A stretch of 40,470 nucleotides of DNA from a virus, in the IMG/VR virus record IMGVR_UViG_3300050821_002575, positions 1 to 40,470 of that record; one strand, written 5' to 3'. A program made the position numbers and the translations under genes. Below are positions 6,675 through 13,367 of the stretch, piece by piece (the first letter of the stretch is position 1; each line of letters opens with the position of its first letter). Below the pieces are notes generated by a model. That model saw only the letters and a list, made by a program, of their open reading frames with translations, was not told the DNA's origin and did not search any database.

Positions 6675-6979
6675 TCGACGAGCCGGTGCTGATCGAGGCC
6701 GCCCGCGGCCACATCGAGAGCTTGGCGCAGGCCGAAGGCCCGGAGGCGATCGAGATTGCGCTGCGCGCTGCGCGCGTCGAGCCTGACGACTATCGCTCGT
6801 GCATCGCTGCGCTGTGGGAGACGCGCTCGGAGGGCGGCGCTGTGCCGGACTCGCCACGAGCTGCGTACTTCGGCGGCGCGATCGACGGGTTCCTGCTGGG
6901 CGTGAAGGCTGCGCGCGGCGAGCATGGTCCTGGCGGCGTGTTTGAGTCGCCCGAGTGGATGCGACAGAGCCCGAACTGA
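6671..6979 (+). CDS. Helical hypothetical protein
   Basis: A 102-aa product starting at TTG 6671 (TTGA overlap), an unusual start for this array; no ATG or GTG is better placed. It is mostly helical, with a Gly-rich AAYFGGAIDGFLLGVKAA segment near residues 64-81. No family is recognised. Confidence 0.5.
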   Translation: MIDEPVLIEAARGHIESLAQAEGPEAIEIALRAARVEPDDYRSCIAALWETRSEGGAVPDSPRAAYFGGAIDGFLLGVKAARGEHGPGGVFESPEWMRQSPN

Positions 6980-7194
6980 TGCCTGCCGCCGGCGACTGGC
7001 AGCAGATCGAGCGCAGCGGCCGTGACCAGGCGAGGCTTTGCGCTCAGAACGCGCGCGAGGCAGCGGAGGCGGGCAGCGCTGTGGGCGCGCGCGAGTGGGC
7101 CGAAGCCGCCGGCGCCGCCGTGATCTACGCCGCCGACGCGCAACGAGCTCGGCTCGACGACGAAGAGTTCGAGCGCGAGCGCGTGCGCGCATGA
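6979..7194 (+). CDS. Helical hypothetical protein
   Basis: A 71-aa product from ATG 6979 at a TGATG junction. Ala/Arg/Glu-rich and almost surely helical (RDQARLCAQNAREAAEAG, then AREWAEAAGAAVIYAADAQ). No family is recognised. It ends in an ATGA overlap. Confidence 0.5.
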   Translation: MPAAGDWQQIERSGRDQARLCAQNAREAAEAGSAVGAREWAEAAGAAVIYAADAQRARLDDEEFERERVRA

Positions 7195-7373
7195 GCGCCG
7201 ACAGCGACAAGTGGTTCGAGGTCAGAGCCACGGTCAAGGTCAAGCACACCGACGCGCACGCTGCTGAAATGCACGTCGTTGGGCTGCTCAGCTCGAAGCC
7301 CCGCCTGTTCCCTGTCGGCGTCCTGCACGCCGAGCCATGCGAGGACCCAACGGTCAGGCCCTCGGAGCGATGA
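7191..7373 (+). CDS. Small hypothetical protein
   Basis: A 60-aa product from ATG 7191 (ATGA overlap). The sequence begins MSADSDKWFEVRATVKVKHTD and resembles a small alpha-beta fold. No family is recognised. ATGA overlap with the next gene. Confidence 0.45.
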   Translation: MSADSDKWFEVRATVKVKHTDAHAAEMHVVGLLSSKPRLFPVGVLHAEPCEDPTVRPSER

Positions 7374-7612
7374 CGAACGTGGACTTCAGCCCGAAGCCGT
7401 ACCGCGTCGAGCGGCGCCTACACATCGGGCAGCCGTGGTGCTTGATGGGAGAAGCCGACAGCCACGACGAGGCGCTGCGCATGATGCGCGAGAACGTCGA
7501 AGAGTGGGAAGGCTTCTCGCGCGTCGTGGTGCAGCATGTGATCGAGCGGTTCGACGCTGGGCAGCTCCCGCGCTCCAAGCGCCGGCACGGCCGCGTCCAC
7601 GCGCGAGCGTAG
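7370..7612 (+). CDS. Small hypothetical protein
   Basis: An 80-aa product from ATG 7370 (ATGA overlap), with an earlier in-frame GTG/ATG inside the upstream gene. An alpha-beta layout is suggested (YRVERRLHIG, SHDEALRMMRENVEEW, SRVVVQHVIERFD), with a basic C-terminal tail. No family is recognised. Confidence 0.5.
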   Translation: MTNVDFSPKPYRVERRLHIGQPWCLMGEADSHDEALRMMRENVEEWEGFSRVVVQHVIERFDAGQLPRSKRRHGRVHARA

Positions 7613-7622
7613 GCTTGCGCAG

Positions 7623-7889
7623 ATGGAGGCAGCCGAGGCCCTGCTGATCGTGGCGTCGGTGGCGCGCCGCTCGTGGAACGGCAAGCTGAGCGAGCACGCG
7701 ACCGCCGATGAGGTCGCCATCGACGTGAACAAGATGATCGGCACGACCACGAACGCGCAGGGCATGGGTCGCAAGCTCCGTGTGCTCGAGCAGGCGGGCC
7801 TCGTCGAGCGGCGTCAGGAAGATTGGGGCGCGATGTGGCGTTGTTCTCCCAAAGTGCGGGATGTGGTCAAGCAGCTTGTCGCAGACTGA
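7623..7889 (+). CDS. Winged-helix DNA-binding protein, candidate regulator
   Basis: An 88-aa product. Helical start, then a helix-turn-helix region (ATADEVAIDVNKMIG), then MGRKLRVLEQAGLVERR. The last is the recognition-helix-to-wing junction typical of MarR/PadR-like and other winged-helix proteins, where separate domains end in a Leu-rich helix and a basic beta wing. It ends just before an intergenic dyad site (7907), and it is one of two small DNA-binding proteins in the array. It is therefore a reasonable, untested candidate for the factor that reads the dyads. Confidence 0.55.
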   Translation: MEAAEALLIVASVARRSWNGKLSEHATADEVAIDVNKMIGTTTNAQGMGRKLRVLEQAGLVERRQEDWGAMWRCSPKVRDVVKQLVAD

Positions 7890-7906
7890 GCTACACATTT
7901 TCACCC

Positions 7907-7923
7907 TGTCATGTAGGTTGACG
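7907..7923 (+). promoter_or_regulatory. Dyad site, 17 bp (TGTCA-N7-TGACG)
   Basis: Left arm TGTCA is perfect and the right arm has one mismatch. TAGGTT (7914-7919) inside it fits TANNNT. It lies between the winged-helix gene and the gene at 7953, whose start has an AAAGGGACGG ribosome site. No clear -35 was found. Confidence 0.4.
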
Positions 7924-7952
7924 GGCTACCAGCGAGCGAGTGAAAGGGACGG

Positions 7953-8489
7953 ATGAGCATGGGAGTGACACGGCGCACGAGGAACCCCTACGAGCAGCGC
8001 GTGAACGGCGGCGGCGACATGATGGCGATGTCGCCCGGCACCGACGAGGACGCAGAGCGCACGATCATGGGGCGCGTGCGTAGGCCGCCGCGCCCGACGC
8101 ACGGCCGCACGATGGACTTGGACACGCAGGAGGGCGTCGGCCTGCACAGCAGCCACATCGACGCGATGATGCGCGGCGAGTTCCGCGCGGGTCGTGGTCG
8201 CGGGCACAGCGAGGGCTTCGAGGAAGCGGCGCAGGAGTGGCCCGTCGCCTACGACAACGGCTGGACGACTGGCGCCGGCGAGGGCGAAGAGTTCATCCTT
8301 GGCGAGCTCGGCGCCCCGCTGCAAGCGCTGATCGCTGACGTGGCCGCGGTGCGCGGCGGCTTCAAGAAGGCTGGCGACAAGAAGGTCACGAAGGCGATGC
8401 TGCACGAGGAGCTGACGATCATCGCGCAGCGCCTCGACACGATGTTCAAGCAGCACGTCGAGCTGCACGACAACCTGACGGGCGCGTGA
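7953..8489 (+). CDS. Hypothetical protein
   Basis: A 178-aa product, the first gene after an intergenic dyad. The N-terminal third is polar and Arg-rich. The middle has RGRGHSEGFEEAAQEWPVAYDNGW, and the last 50 residues are helical (MLHEELTIIAQRLDTMFKQHVELHDNL, possible coiled coil). No family is recognised. An AAAGGGACGG ribosome site precedes the ATG. Confidence 0.55.
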   Translation: MSMGVTRRTRNPYEQRVNGGGDMMAMSPGTDEDAERTIMGRVRRPPRPTHGRTMDLDTQEGVGLHSSHIDAMMRGEFRAGRGRGHSEGFEEAAQEWPVAYDNGWTTGAGEGEEFILGELGAPLQALIADVAAVRGGFKKAGDKKVTKAMLHEELTIIAQRLDTMFKQHVELHDNLTGA

Positions 8490-8827
8490 GCGACGAGGAC
8501 CGCATCGTCCGGGCTGTGATCGCGCGCTCGACGCCTGAGCAGCGGATCAGCCCGGATGCGCAGATCAACGGCGTGGGCGAGCGCGTGAAGCTCGTCCCGG
8601 CCGCGGGCCCTGCCGTCGAGATTGGCACGATGATCGCTGCGAGCGTGGAGGAAGGCGACGTGATCGTGACGGTGCAGCTCGACGACAGCGAGGTCGGACG
8701 GCGCGTGTTCAAGGACATGCAGGGCGATGTGCTCGACCTGGCGTTCAGCTCGACCTCGACGGCGGTCCACGACGACGGGCACACTGAGCGGATCGCCGTC
8801 ACCGACCTGAAGCCGAGCGCGTCGTGA
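8486..8827 (+). CDS. Hypothetical protein
   Basis: A 113-aa product from GTG 8486 (GTGA overlap). Helical start, then a beta-rich C-terminal part (GDVIVTVQLDD, AFSSTSTAVHDD, ERIAVTDL). No family is recognised. GTGA coupling to the next gene. Confidence 0.5.
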   Translation: MSDEDRIVRAVIARSTPEQRISPDAQINGVGERVKLVPAAGPAVEIGTMIAASVEEGDVIVTVQLDDSEVGRRVFKDMQGDVLDLAFSSTSTAVHDDGHTERIAVTDLKPSAS

Positions 8828-9237
8828 AGGACTTGCGCCCCATCCCCGTGAAGCGCCCGAGGTCGGTCATGCCGCTGATGAGCCGCCAGCAGCAGGACCG
8901 CGAACAGTTCAGCGCGCAGATCGAAGCGATGAAGCGCGCGCTCGAAGGGATGCAGCGCGCCGTGTCGATCGCGGGCCGCTCGCTGACAAAGACCTTCACC
9001 ACCTGGCGCGAGAGCTTGGAGCGCGCGGGGATCGACGTGGACAAGCTGACGGGCGTGCGCTACGAGAAGCCCGTCATCATCGACGACCCGCTGCCGCGCT
9101 GCCGCTGCACGTTCGAGCCGATCATCTTCAAGGTGCCAGTCGTGCCCACGATGTCGATTGCCACGCAGGAGCGGATCGCGGCGCTCAGCTCGCGCGTGCT
9201 CGCCGAGCTCGGACCAGGACCCGGCCGCGATGGGTAG
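8824..9237 (+). CDS. Hypothetical protein
   Basis: A 137-aa product from GTG 8824. Residues 20-70 are helical (REQFSAQIEAMKRALEGMQRA). The C-terminal half is rich in Pro and Ile and has CRC at about 97-99. No family is recognised. Confidence 0.5.
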   Translation: MKDLRPIPVKRPRSVMPLMSRQQQDREQFSAQIEAMKRALEGMQRAVSIAGRSLTKTFTTWRESLERAGIDVDKLTGVRYEKPVIIDDPLPRCRCTFEPIIFKVPVVPTMSIATQERIAALSSRVLAELGPGPGRDG

Positions 9238-9403
9238 CCGCATGGTCGGCCACGTCGTCGTGCGCTGCGTCCAGTGTCAGGCCGAGAAGTCGATCGGGCC
9301 TGGCGAGGTTCCCGCCGGCGACATCCCCATGTGCTCGAAGTGCATGGCGCCGATGATCGCGGTCGAGGCGGTCGCGCAGGAGGTCAGAGACGATGGCGTT
9401 TAG
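9230..9403 (+). CDS. Small zinc-ribbon protein
   Basis: A 57-aa product from ATG 9230 (8-nt overlap). C-V-Q-C near residues 13-16 and C-S-K-C near 33-36 form a four-cysteine zinc ribbon. ATG at 9242 is an alternative start. The partner and function are unknown; small ribbons often mediate protein or nucleic-acid contacts. Confidence 0.55.
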   Translation: MGSRMVGHVVVRCVQCQAEKSIGPGEVPAGDIPMCSKCMAPMIAVEAVAQEVRDDGV

Positions 9404-9629
9404 CGTCGCTCCGACTGAGGCCGCGATGGAGGCGGCGCTGCCGGCCGTCCGCGCGGCGTTCGAGGCTGAGGGCATCGACCTGAAGCTCTGCACCATCACC
9501 GTCGTCTACGAGGCGCACGACTCGAATTGGGCGGCGAGCAGCGCGCCACCGGAGCCGGATGCTGATGCTGACCACCGCTCGATGCTGGCGAACAGCCTGA
9601 AGATTGCGGCCGATGAAGTGCCTGTGTAA
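9393..9629 (+). CDS. Small hypothetical protein
   Basis: A 78-aa product. ATG 9393 follows AGGAGGT (9379-9385), which strongly supports this start. The alpha-beta sequence (ALPAVRAAFEAEGIDLKLCTITVVYEA) has a central strand and an acidic C-terminal half. No family is recognised. The stop lies inside the next promoter-like element. Confidence 0.55.
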   Translation: MAFSVAPTEAAMEAALPAVRAAFEAEGIDLKLCTITVVYEAHDSNWAASSAPPEPDADADHRSMLANSLKIAADEVPV

Positions 9630-9641
9630 ACTCACCTGACA
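9604..9641 (+). promoter_or_regulatory. Promoter-like element overlapping a dyad operator
   Basis: TTGCGG (9604-9609) and TAAACT (9627-9632) are 17 bp apart, again with TGTG before the -10. The dyad TGTAA-N7-TGACA is at 9625-9641, with a spacer identical to the 4332 site. The upstream gene's stop (TAA, 9627-9629) is inside the element. Confidence 0.5.
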
Positions 9642-9656
9642 ATGGAGGGATCGACC

Positions 9657-9929
9657 GTGAAGCTGAGCGAGTACGACGCGCTGCCGTGGCAGGACGTGGA
9701 GTCGAGCAACCTGCGGCGTGTCGCGTGGGTGCAGGAGGGCACGGAAGCGGAGCTGGGGACGCTGTGGGTCGAGTTCAAGACCGGGCGTGCGTACCGCTAC
9801 GCCAACGTGGAGAAGGCCACGCTCGACAAGCTGCTCGCGGCTGAGTCGATCGGCCGCTTCTTCAGCATCGTCATCAAGGGCGCGCCCGATCGCTATGCCT
9901 GCGAGCGCGTCGAGCCCGAGGACGACTGA
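9657..9929 (+). CDS. KTSC domain protein
   Basis: A 90-aa product. GTG 9657 is preferred because GGAGGG (9644-9649) lies 7 nt upstream; ATG 9642 would put that site inside the gene. Residues 12-75 match the KTSC domain pattern: V-E-S-S-N-L-R near the start, GTLWVEFKTGRAYRY in the core, then a helix and RFF-S-I-V-I-K. The family is named after a C-terminal region of lysyl-tRNA synthetase. It is common as a stand-alone small protein in phages and bacteria, with no settled function. First gene after a promoter/dyad element. Confidence 0.75.
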   Translation: MKLSEYDALPWQDVESSNLRRVAWVQEGTEAELGTLWVEFKTGRAYRYANVEKATLDKLLAAESIGRFFSIVIKGAPDRYACERVEPEDD

Positions 9930-10202
9930 GTGGGCCGTCTGACTCGACCGCTCGGCGGCTGGCGCCCGCACGGCCGTCTCTCGCCGCGCCGGCCGCAGGG
10001 CGTCGCCGTGTCGCTCTCGCCCGAGAAGATCGTCGTGCTGTTCGCGTCGTCCGAGCGCGAAGGCCGCTCCGAGGACAGGTCGCTCGGCCTCGTGCTTGCC
10101 AACCCTGACGAGTCGATCTGCGTGGAGGTCGAGATTCCCGACCTCGACGAGCTGATAAGCAACTTGGAAGAGGGGCGTGCATGGATCGCCGAGGGAGGCT
10201 GA
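9930..10202 (+). CDS. Hypothetical protein
   Basis: The ORF gives 90 aa from GTG 9930, which abuts the previous stop. The first 25 residues are Arg/Pro-rich, so GTG 10008 (VSLSPEKIVVLFAS) is a possible true start. The remaining sequence is a small alpha-beta fold with an acidic end (DLDELISNLEEG). No family is recognised. Confidence 0.5.
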   Translation: MGRLTRPLGGWRPHGRLSPRRPQGVAVSLSPEKIVVLFASSEREGRSEDRSLGLVLANPDESICVEVEIPDLDELISNLEEGRAWIAEGG

Positions 10203-10203
10203 C

Positions 10204-10557
10204 GTGCTGAAGCTCGTGGGCGCGCGCTGCCCGATGTGCGGCGGCGCGTTGGAGGTCCAGCCTGCCTTCGACGACGACACGTCCGTCGATCACGGCGAGC
10301 TGAGCTGCTTGCGCGTGGACTGCAAGCGCCCGCGCGCCGCCGGCGAACTGCTCGCCGATCCCGAGATAGAGCACATCGTCGTCTTCGACGAGCAGGGTTT
10401 CACCATCCAGCACCCGCTACGCGAGCGGTTGGACGGCGACCTGTTCACCTGTGGCCTGCACGCGCACCTGCGCACGCTCGACGGGCCTCCTGACCCGATC
10501 GGCCGCTACCGCGCGACGGAGAGCTATGGCCACTGGACGTTGGAGCACCTGCCATGA
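10204..10557 (+). CDS. DUF6085-like zinc-ribbon protein
   Basis: A 117-aa product from GTG 10204, one base after the upstream stop. Residues 9-12 are C-P-M-C, and a second pair (C-L-R-V-D-C) lies near 38-43: an N-terminal zinc ribbon. The middle reads HIVVFDEQGFTIQHPLRERLD and the end HLRTLDGPP...GRYR. This string of motifs is what I recall for DUF6085, a family of small proteins in streptomycetes and actinobacteriophages with unknown function. Confidence in the family name is moderate because no search could be run. Confidence 0.65.
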   Translation: MLKLVGARCPMCGGALEVQPAFDDDTSVDHGELSCLRVDCKRPRAAGELLADPEIEHIVVFDEQGFTIQHPLRERLDGDLFTCGLHAHLRTLDGPPDPIGRYRATESYGHWTLEHLP

Positions 10558-10772
10558 GCGCGCCGGCGCGCGAGCTGCGCCAGTACATCGCGCACTACCA
10601 CGACCCGGAGACGGGCACGCGCGGGCGCTTTCAGGTGCGGGCGCTGACGCGCGAGAACGCCGACATGCAGGCGCGCGATGGCTTCTTCGGTCTGCTGGCG
10701 CCGCCGTCTGACGAGCGCCGCGCGCAGCTCGAGGTCGAGCTGACCGACTGCGGAGTCGTGCGCGATGGATGA
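10554..10772 (+). CDS. Small hypothetical protein
   Basis: A 72-aa product from ATG 10554 (ATGA overlap). Charged alpha-beta sequence (LRQYIAHYHDPETGTRGRFQVRALT). No family is recognised. It sits inside the run of Cys-rich genes, but has only one Cys itself. Confidence 0.45.
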   Translation: MSAPARELRQYIAHYHDPETGTRGRFQVRALTRENADMQARDGFFGLLAPPSDERRAQLEVELTDCGVVRDG

Positions 10773-11145
10773 TCTGGCACCCGCGCGCGTCCCGGTGACG
10801 ATCGACACAGCGCCCGCGCACGAGTGCGAGCACACCGATCTTGAGTGGGGACGCATCCACAGTCGGCCCACGCTGCTGTGCTCGGCCTGCGGCGGCGCGT
10901 GGAGCGTGCAGATGCGCCATGCGCGCGCTGCGCTGCGCTGGACCGCGCGCGATGTACGGTTGAACCGTATGGCCGAGCTGCTGTGCCTGCTCGGCGCCGG
11001 CGTCGCCGTCGGTGGGACTGAGACGCAGCTTGCCTCGGGCCTGACGGGCGTCGGGCTGATTGCCGTCGGCGTGCTGCTCGGCATGTTCTTCGGGCCGCTG
11101 CGCACGCGCCCGCGCCGGCCGCGGATCGGAGGCGATCGTGGCTGA
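10765..11145 (+). CDS. Cys-rich membrane protein
   Basis: A 126-aa product (8-nt overlap with the previous gene). An N-terminal H-E-C-E-H...C-S-A-C-G-G cluster (residues 19-43) is probably a zinc site. Two hydrophobic stretches follow (about residues 69-83 and 89-109, GVGLIAVGVLLGMFFGPL) and then a basic tail. It looks like a membrane-anchored zinc-binding protein. Function is unknown. Confidence 0.5.
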   Translation: MDDLAPARVPVTIDTAPAHECEHTDLEWGRIHSRPTLLCSACGGAWSVQMRHARAALRWTARDVRLNRMAELLCLLGAGVAVGGTETQLASGLTGVGLIAVGVLLGMFFGPLRTRPRRPRIGGDRG

Positions 11146-11602
11146 CGAGGAGCTGATCGACTTGGACGACATCGAGCGCACGCCGTACCACCTGCGCGAC
11201 AACGCGCCGCCGCTCGCGGTCTGCGACGGCTGTGGCCGCAAGACGTGGAGCGTGGACGAGATAGGCCGCAAGTGCAGGATGGCGCAGCCGCCGCCGCTGC
11301 CGCTCTGCGCTGGGAAGTTCGTCAGCCGCGTGATGCCCGATCCCAACGGCCCGCACGCTCGCATCCTCGTCGTCAACAAGGAGGACGTGTCGTTCTTCTT
11401 GCCGGTGCCGTGCGGGCACCCGCAGGACCCGGTGGCGCGGTGGGTCGAGTACGACTGGCTGGGCGATCACTACACGTACCCGCTGTGTCATTGCGGGCGC
11501 ATCTTGATCGAGGCGATGGGGCACGCGATCGACGGTGCGCCTGGCCCGGTCGTGAGCTGCGACAACTGCGGCTGTGGTGTCGCCGTGCCGCCGAAGCCAT
11601 GA
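11138..11602 (+). CDS. Multi-zinc-ribbon protein
   Basis: A 154-aa product from GTG 11138 (8-nt overlap). Cys pairs occur at C-D-G-C (residues 29-32), C-R...C (about 46-58), P-C-G-H (about 91-94), L-C-H-C (about 117-120) and C-D-N-C-G-C (about 141-146). They are spaced as two or three ribbons. The frame continues upstream to 11060 but that part is Cys/Arg shadow of the previous gene. No family is recognised. Confidence 0.5.
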   Translation: MADEELIDLDDIERTPYHLRDNAPPLAVCDGCGRKTWSVDEIGRKCRMAQPPPLPLCAGKFVSRVMPDPNGPHARILVVNKEDVSFFLPVPCGHPQDPVARWVEYDWLGDHYTYPLCHCGRILIEAMGHAIDGAPGPVVSCDNCGCGVAVPPKP

Positions 11603-11796
11603 CGATCGAGCTCAGTCCCGAGCAGTACGCGCAGATGCTCGCCGGCGAACGGTGTGGCTGTGGGCATCACGTCCGCTCGCACCTGCCGGCGCCCTACGAA
11701 TCGCCCGACGACGTGAAGACGGGCGCGTGCAAGGTGAAGAAGTGCGACTGCAAGGGCCTCATCGACCTGACCGACCAGGCGCCCGACGATGCCTGA
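11599..11796 (+). CDS. Small Cys/His zinc-binding protein
   Basis: A 65-aa product from ATG 11599 (ATGA overlap). R-C-G-C-G-H-H-V-R-S-H and, 30 residues on, C-K-V-K-K-C-D-C. Short proteins with CGCGH...C-x-x-x-x-C-x-C are frequent in actinobacteria and their phages and probably coordinate one zinc. Function is not known. Confidence 0.55.
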   Translation: MTIELSPEQYAQMLAGERCGCGHHVRSHLPAPYESPDDVKTGACKVKKCDCKGLIDLTDQAPDDA

Positions 11797-11956
11797 TAAG
11801 CCGTGCCGTGAGTGGATCATGGAACCGCCGACGCCGGGCGTGCAATGCGAGCTGAGCGAGGGACACGCCGGCGACCACCGCGCGGTGCCCGAGGGGATGC
11901 TGCTGCCGGTCGTCTGGAACGAAGACGACGAGCGGCTGAGGTTCGTCGGTGCCTGA
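11789..11956 (+). CDS. Small C2H2-type zinc-binding protein
   Basis: Reading ATG 11789 to TGA 11956 gives 55 aa. The N-terminal half has C-R-E-W...V-Q-C-E-L-S-E-G-H-A-G-D-H (Cys6, Cys20, His26, His30). This C...C-x-L-x-x-G-H-x-G-x-H arrangement is common in small actinophage proteins. It overlaps the previous gene by 8 nt and the next by 8 nt, matching local spacing. Confidence 0.55.
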   Translation: MPDKPCREWIMEPPTPGVQCELSEGHAGDHRAVPEGMLLPVVWNEDDERLRFVGA

Positions 11957-12242
11957 TCGGCGATCCTTCGACTGCTCTGGCTCGATCGAGCAGACCCACC
12001 GCGAAGGCGCGAACGGCGCGAAGCTGCTGATCGAGCTGCACGGCGAACCGCCTGTCGAGGTCGGCGACGAGCTCGTGGTGAACGACCCGCACGGCTGGCG
12101 CGCCTATGGTCAGACCATAATCGCCGGGCCTGTGCAGACCGGCGACGAGCAGTCGATCATCATGTCGCTGGAAATCGCCGAGCATGTCTCGCTCGCTACG
12201 GCTGACGAGCTGCGCGTTGGCACGCAACCCGCTCAAGGGTAG
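11949..12242 (+). CDS. Hypothetical protein (beta-rich)
   Basis: A 97-aa product from GTG 11949 (8-nt overlap). Beta-rich core: AKLLIELHGEPPVEVGDELVVND, then a Gln/Asp stretch and SIIMSLEIAEHVS. It may be a small OB- or SH3-like barrel. No family is recognised. Confidence 0.5.
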   Translation: MPDRRSFDCSGSIEQTHREGANGAKLLIELHGEPPVEVGDELVVNDPHGWRAYGQTIIAGPVQTGDEQSIIMSLEIAEHVSLATADELRVGTQPAQG

Positions 12243-12456
12243 GACCGAGCTGTGGGAGGTCACTGTCAGGGCGCACCACATCCCGCCGCGCTACGACGTG
12301 CCCGAGAAGACGGTCAGGATGGGCGGCAGCGAAGTGTTCGCCAAGAAGACGGTCCTGTCGAACGCGCAGAGCGACGCGGGCGTGCCGCCTTGGAAGCCCT
12401 ACCGCCGATTGGGCTGGCCGCATGTCTCCGCGCGGCGCGTCGAGCTGGACACGTAG
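12184..12456 (+). CDS. Hypothetical protein, start uncertain
   Basis: A 90-aa product if it starts at ATG 12184, a 58-nt overlap. TTG 12217 would shorten it to 79 aa with a 26-nt overlap, closer to the local norm. Sequence from ELWEVTVRAHHIPPRYDVPEKTVRMG onward looks genuine. No family is recognised. It ends 10 nt before the next dyad. Confidence 0.45.
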   Translation: MSRSLRLTSCALARNPLKGRTELWEVTVRAHHIPPRYDVPEKTVRMGGSEVFAKKTVLSNAQSDAGVPPWKPYRRLGWPHVSARRVELDT

Positions 12457-12466
12457 CCGGGCGGTC

Positions 12467-12483
12467 TGTCAACATGGGTGACA
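12467..12483 (+). promoter_or_regulatory. Perfect dyad site, 17 bp (TGTCA-N7-TGACA)
   Basis: Both 5-bp arms are perfect. It lies immediately before ATG 12485, leaving one base between dyad and start codon, so a bound protein would also cover the translation start region of the DNA. No TANNNT hexamer is present inside this copy. Confidence 0.45.
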
Positions 12484-12484
12484 G

Positions 12485-12757
12485 ATGAGGAAGCGCGGGC
12501 ACAGGTGGAAGACGAAGGTCACGGAGCCTCGCAGCGGCGTCTCGCAGGAGTTCACCGTCGAGGCCACCAACTTCGAGAAGGCGACGGCCGCAGCTCGTGA
12601 GCTCTACATGGAGGGCGTGGACTTCACCGTCGGCGGGGAGCCTGCCGTGGCGATGCTGAACAGGCTCGTGGTGGAGGTCACGGACCTTGGCCCGATCGTG
12701 CCTGACGATCCGCTGCCCGCGCGCCACGACCCGATGCGCCCGCGGCCAACGTCGTGA
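12485..12757 (+). CDS. Basic hypothetical protein
   Basis: A 90-aa product whose ATG follows a perfect dyad directly; no ribosome site fits, so a leaderless start is possible. Basic N-terminus (RKRGHRWKTKVTEPRSG), then alpha-beta (FEKATAAARELYMEG, NRLVVEVTDLG). No family is recognised. GTGA coupling to the next gene. Confidence 0.5.
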   Translation: MRKRGHRWKTKVTEPRSGVSQEFTVEATNFEKATAAARELYMEGVDFTVGGEPAVAMLNRLVVEVTDLGPIVPDDPLPARHDPMRPRPTS

Positions 12758-12984
12758 AGGGCGCTGGCCGCGTCATCTTGCGCGCGAGCGCTGACGGCGT
12801 GACGCCGGCGCCGCTCTCTGGCGAGGTCGAGCTGACGACGTATGGTTGGGTGCATGTGATCGGTCCCGCGCACGAGCGCGTCGAGGGTCAGCCCGAGCCG
12901 ATGACGACGAGCTTGCAGGCTGTGTCGCTGCCGATGGCGCAGGTCTACCGCATCGAGTGGCGCGAGCTGAAGATGTACCTGTGA
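12754..12984 (+). CDS. Small hypothetical protein
   Basis: A 76-aa beta-rich product from GTG 12754 (GTGA overlap), for example EVELTTYGWVHVIG and YRIEWRELKMYL. No family is recognised. Confidence 0.5.
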   Translation: MKGAGRVILRASADGVTPAPLSGEVELTTYGWVHVIGPAHERVEGQPEPMTTSLQAVSLPMAQVYRIEWRELKMYL

Positions 12985-13003
12985 CCAACGAACGGAGGAC
13001 GAC

Positions 13004-13300
13004 ATGAGCGCTGTAGCTTCGGAGCATCCATTGGTGGACGGCGAGGCCGAGGCCCTTGGCGAGAACCCGCAGCAGGCGCGCGTGCTGCTCGGCGGCCGGT
13101 GGTTCGACATCCAGTACCCCGAGGATGTGCCGTCGCTCTCGGCGCGCGTGTACGCCGCGCTCGGCGGCAACGACGACCCGCCGATCATGCTGCCGGTGCT
13201 GTGGGGATGGGGCACGGGTGCCCGCGCGGGGATGCTGACGCTCCGCGCGGTGGAAGGCGTCGTGGACAACGACGTGATCGACGGGGAAGCCCGTCACTGA
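13004..13300 (+). CDS. Hypothetical protein
   Basis: A 98-aa product with a good ribosome site (CGGAGGA) before ATG 13004. After an acidic N-terminus, ARVLLGGRWFDIQYPEDVPSL and MLPVLWGWGTGARAGMLTL suggest a compact alpha-beta fold. No family is recognised. It is the last gene before a short intergenic region with a dyad. Confidence 0.55.
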   Translation: MSAVASEHPLVDGEAEALGENPQQARVLLGGRWFDIQYPEDVPSLSARVYAALGGNDDPPIMLPVLWGWGTGARAGMLTLRAVEGVVDNDVIDGEARH

Positions 13301-13328
13301 TTCGCGTGCAACGTGCGGCATAGTCCCA

Positions 13329-13345
13329 CGTCAAGCGTCCTGACA
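13329..13345 (+). promoter_or_regulatory. Dyad site, 17 bp (CGTCA-N7-TGACA)
   Basis: Right arm perfect, left arm with one mismatch. A TACGAT hexamer (13352-13357) just downstream fits a -10, and GTCAAG (13330-13335) would be a weak -35 at 16 bp. It precedes the coiled-coil gene by 22 nt. Confidence 0.4.
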
Positions 13346-13367
13346 AGCAGCTACGATCGGAGCGACA

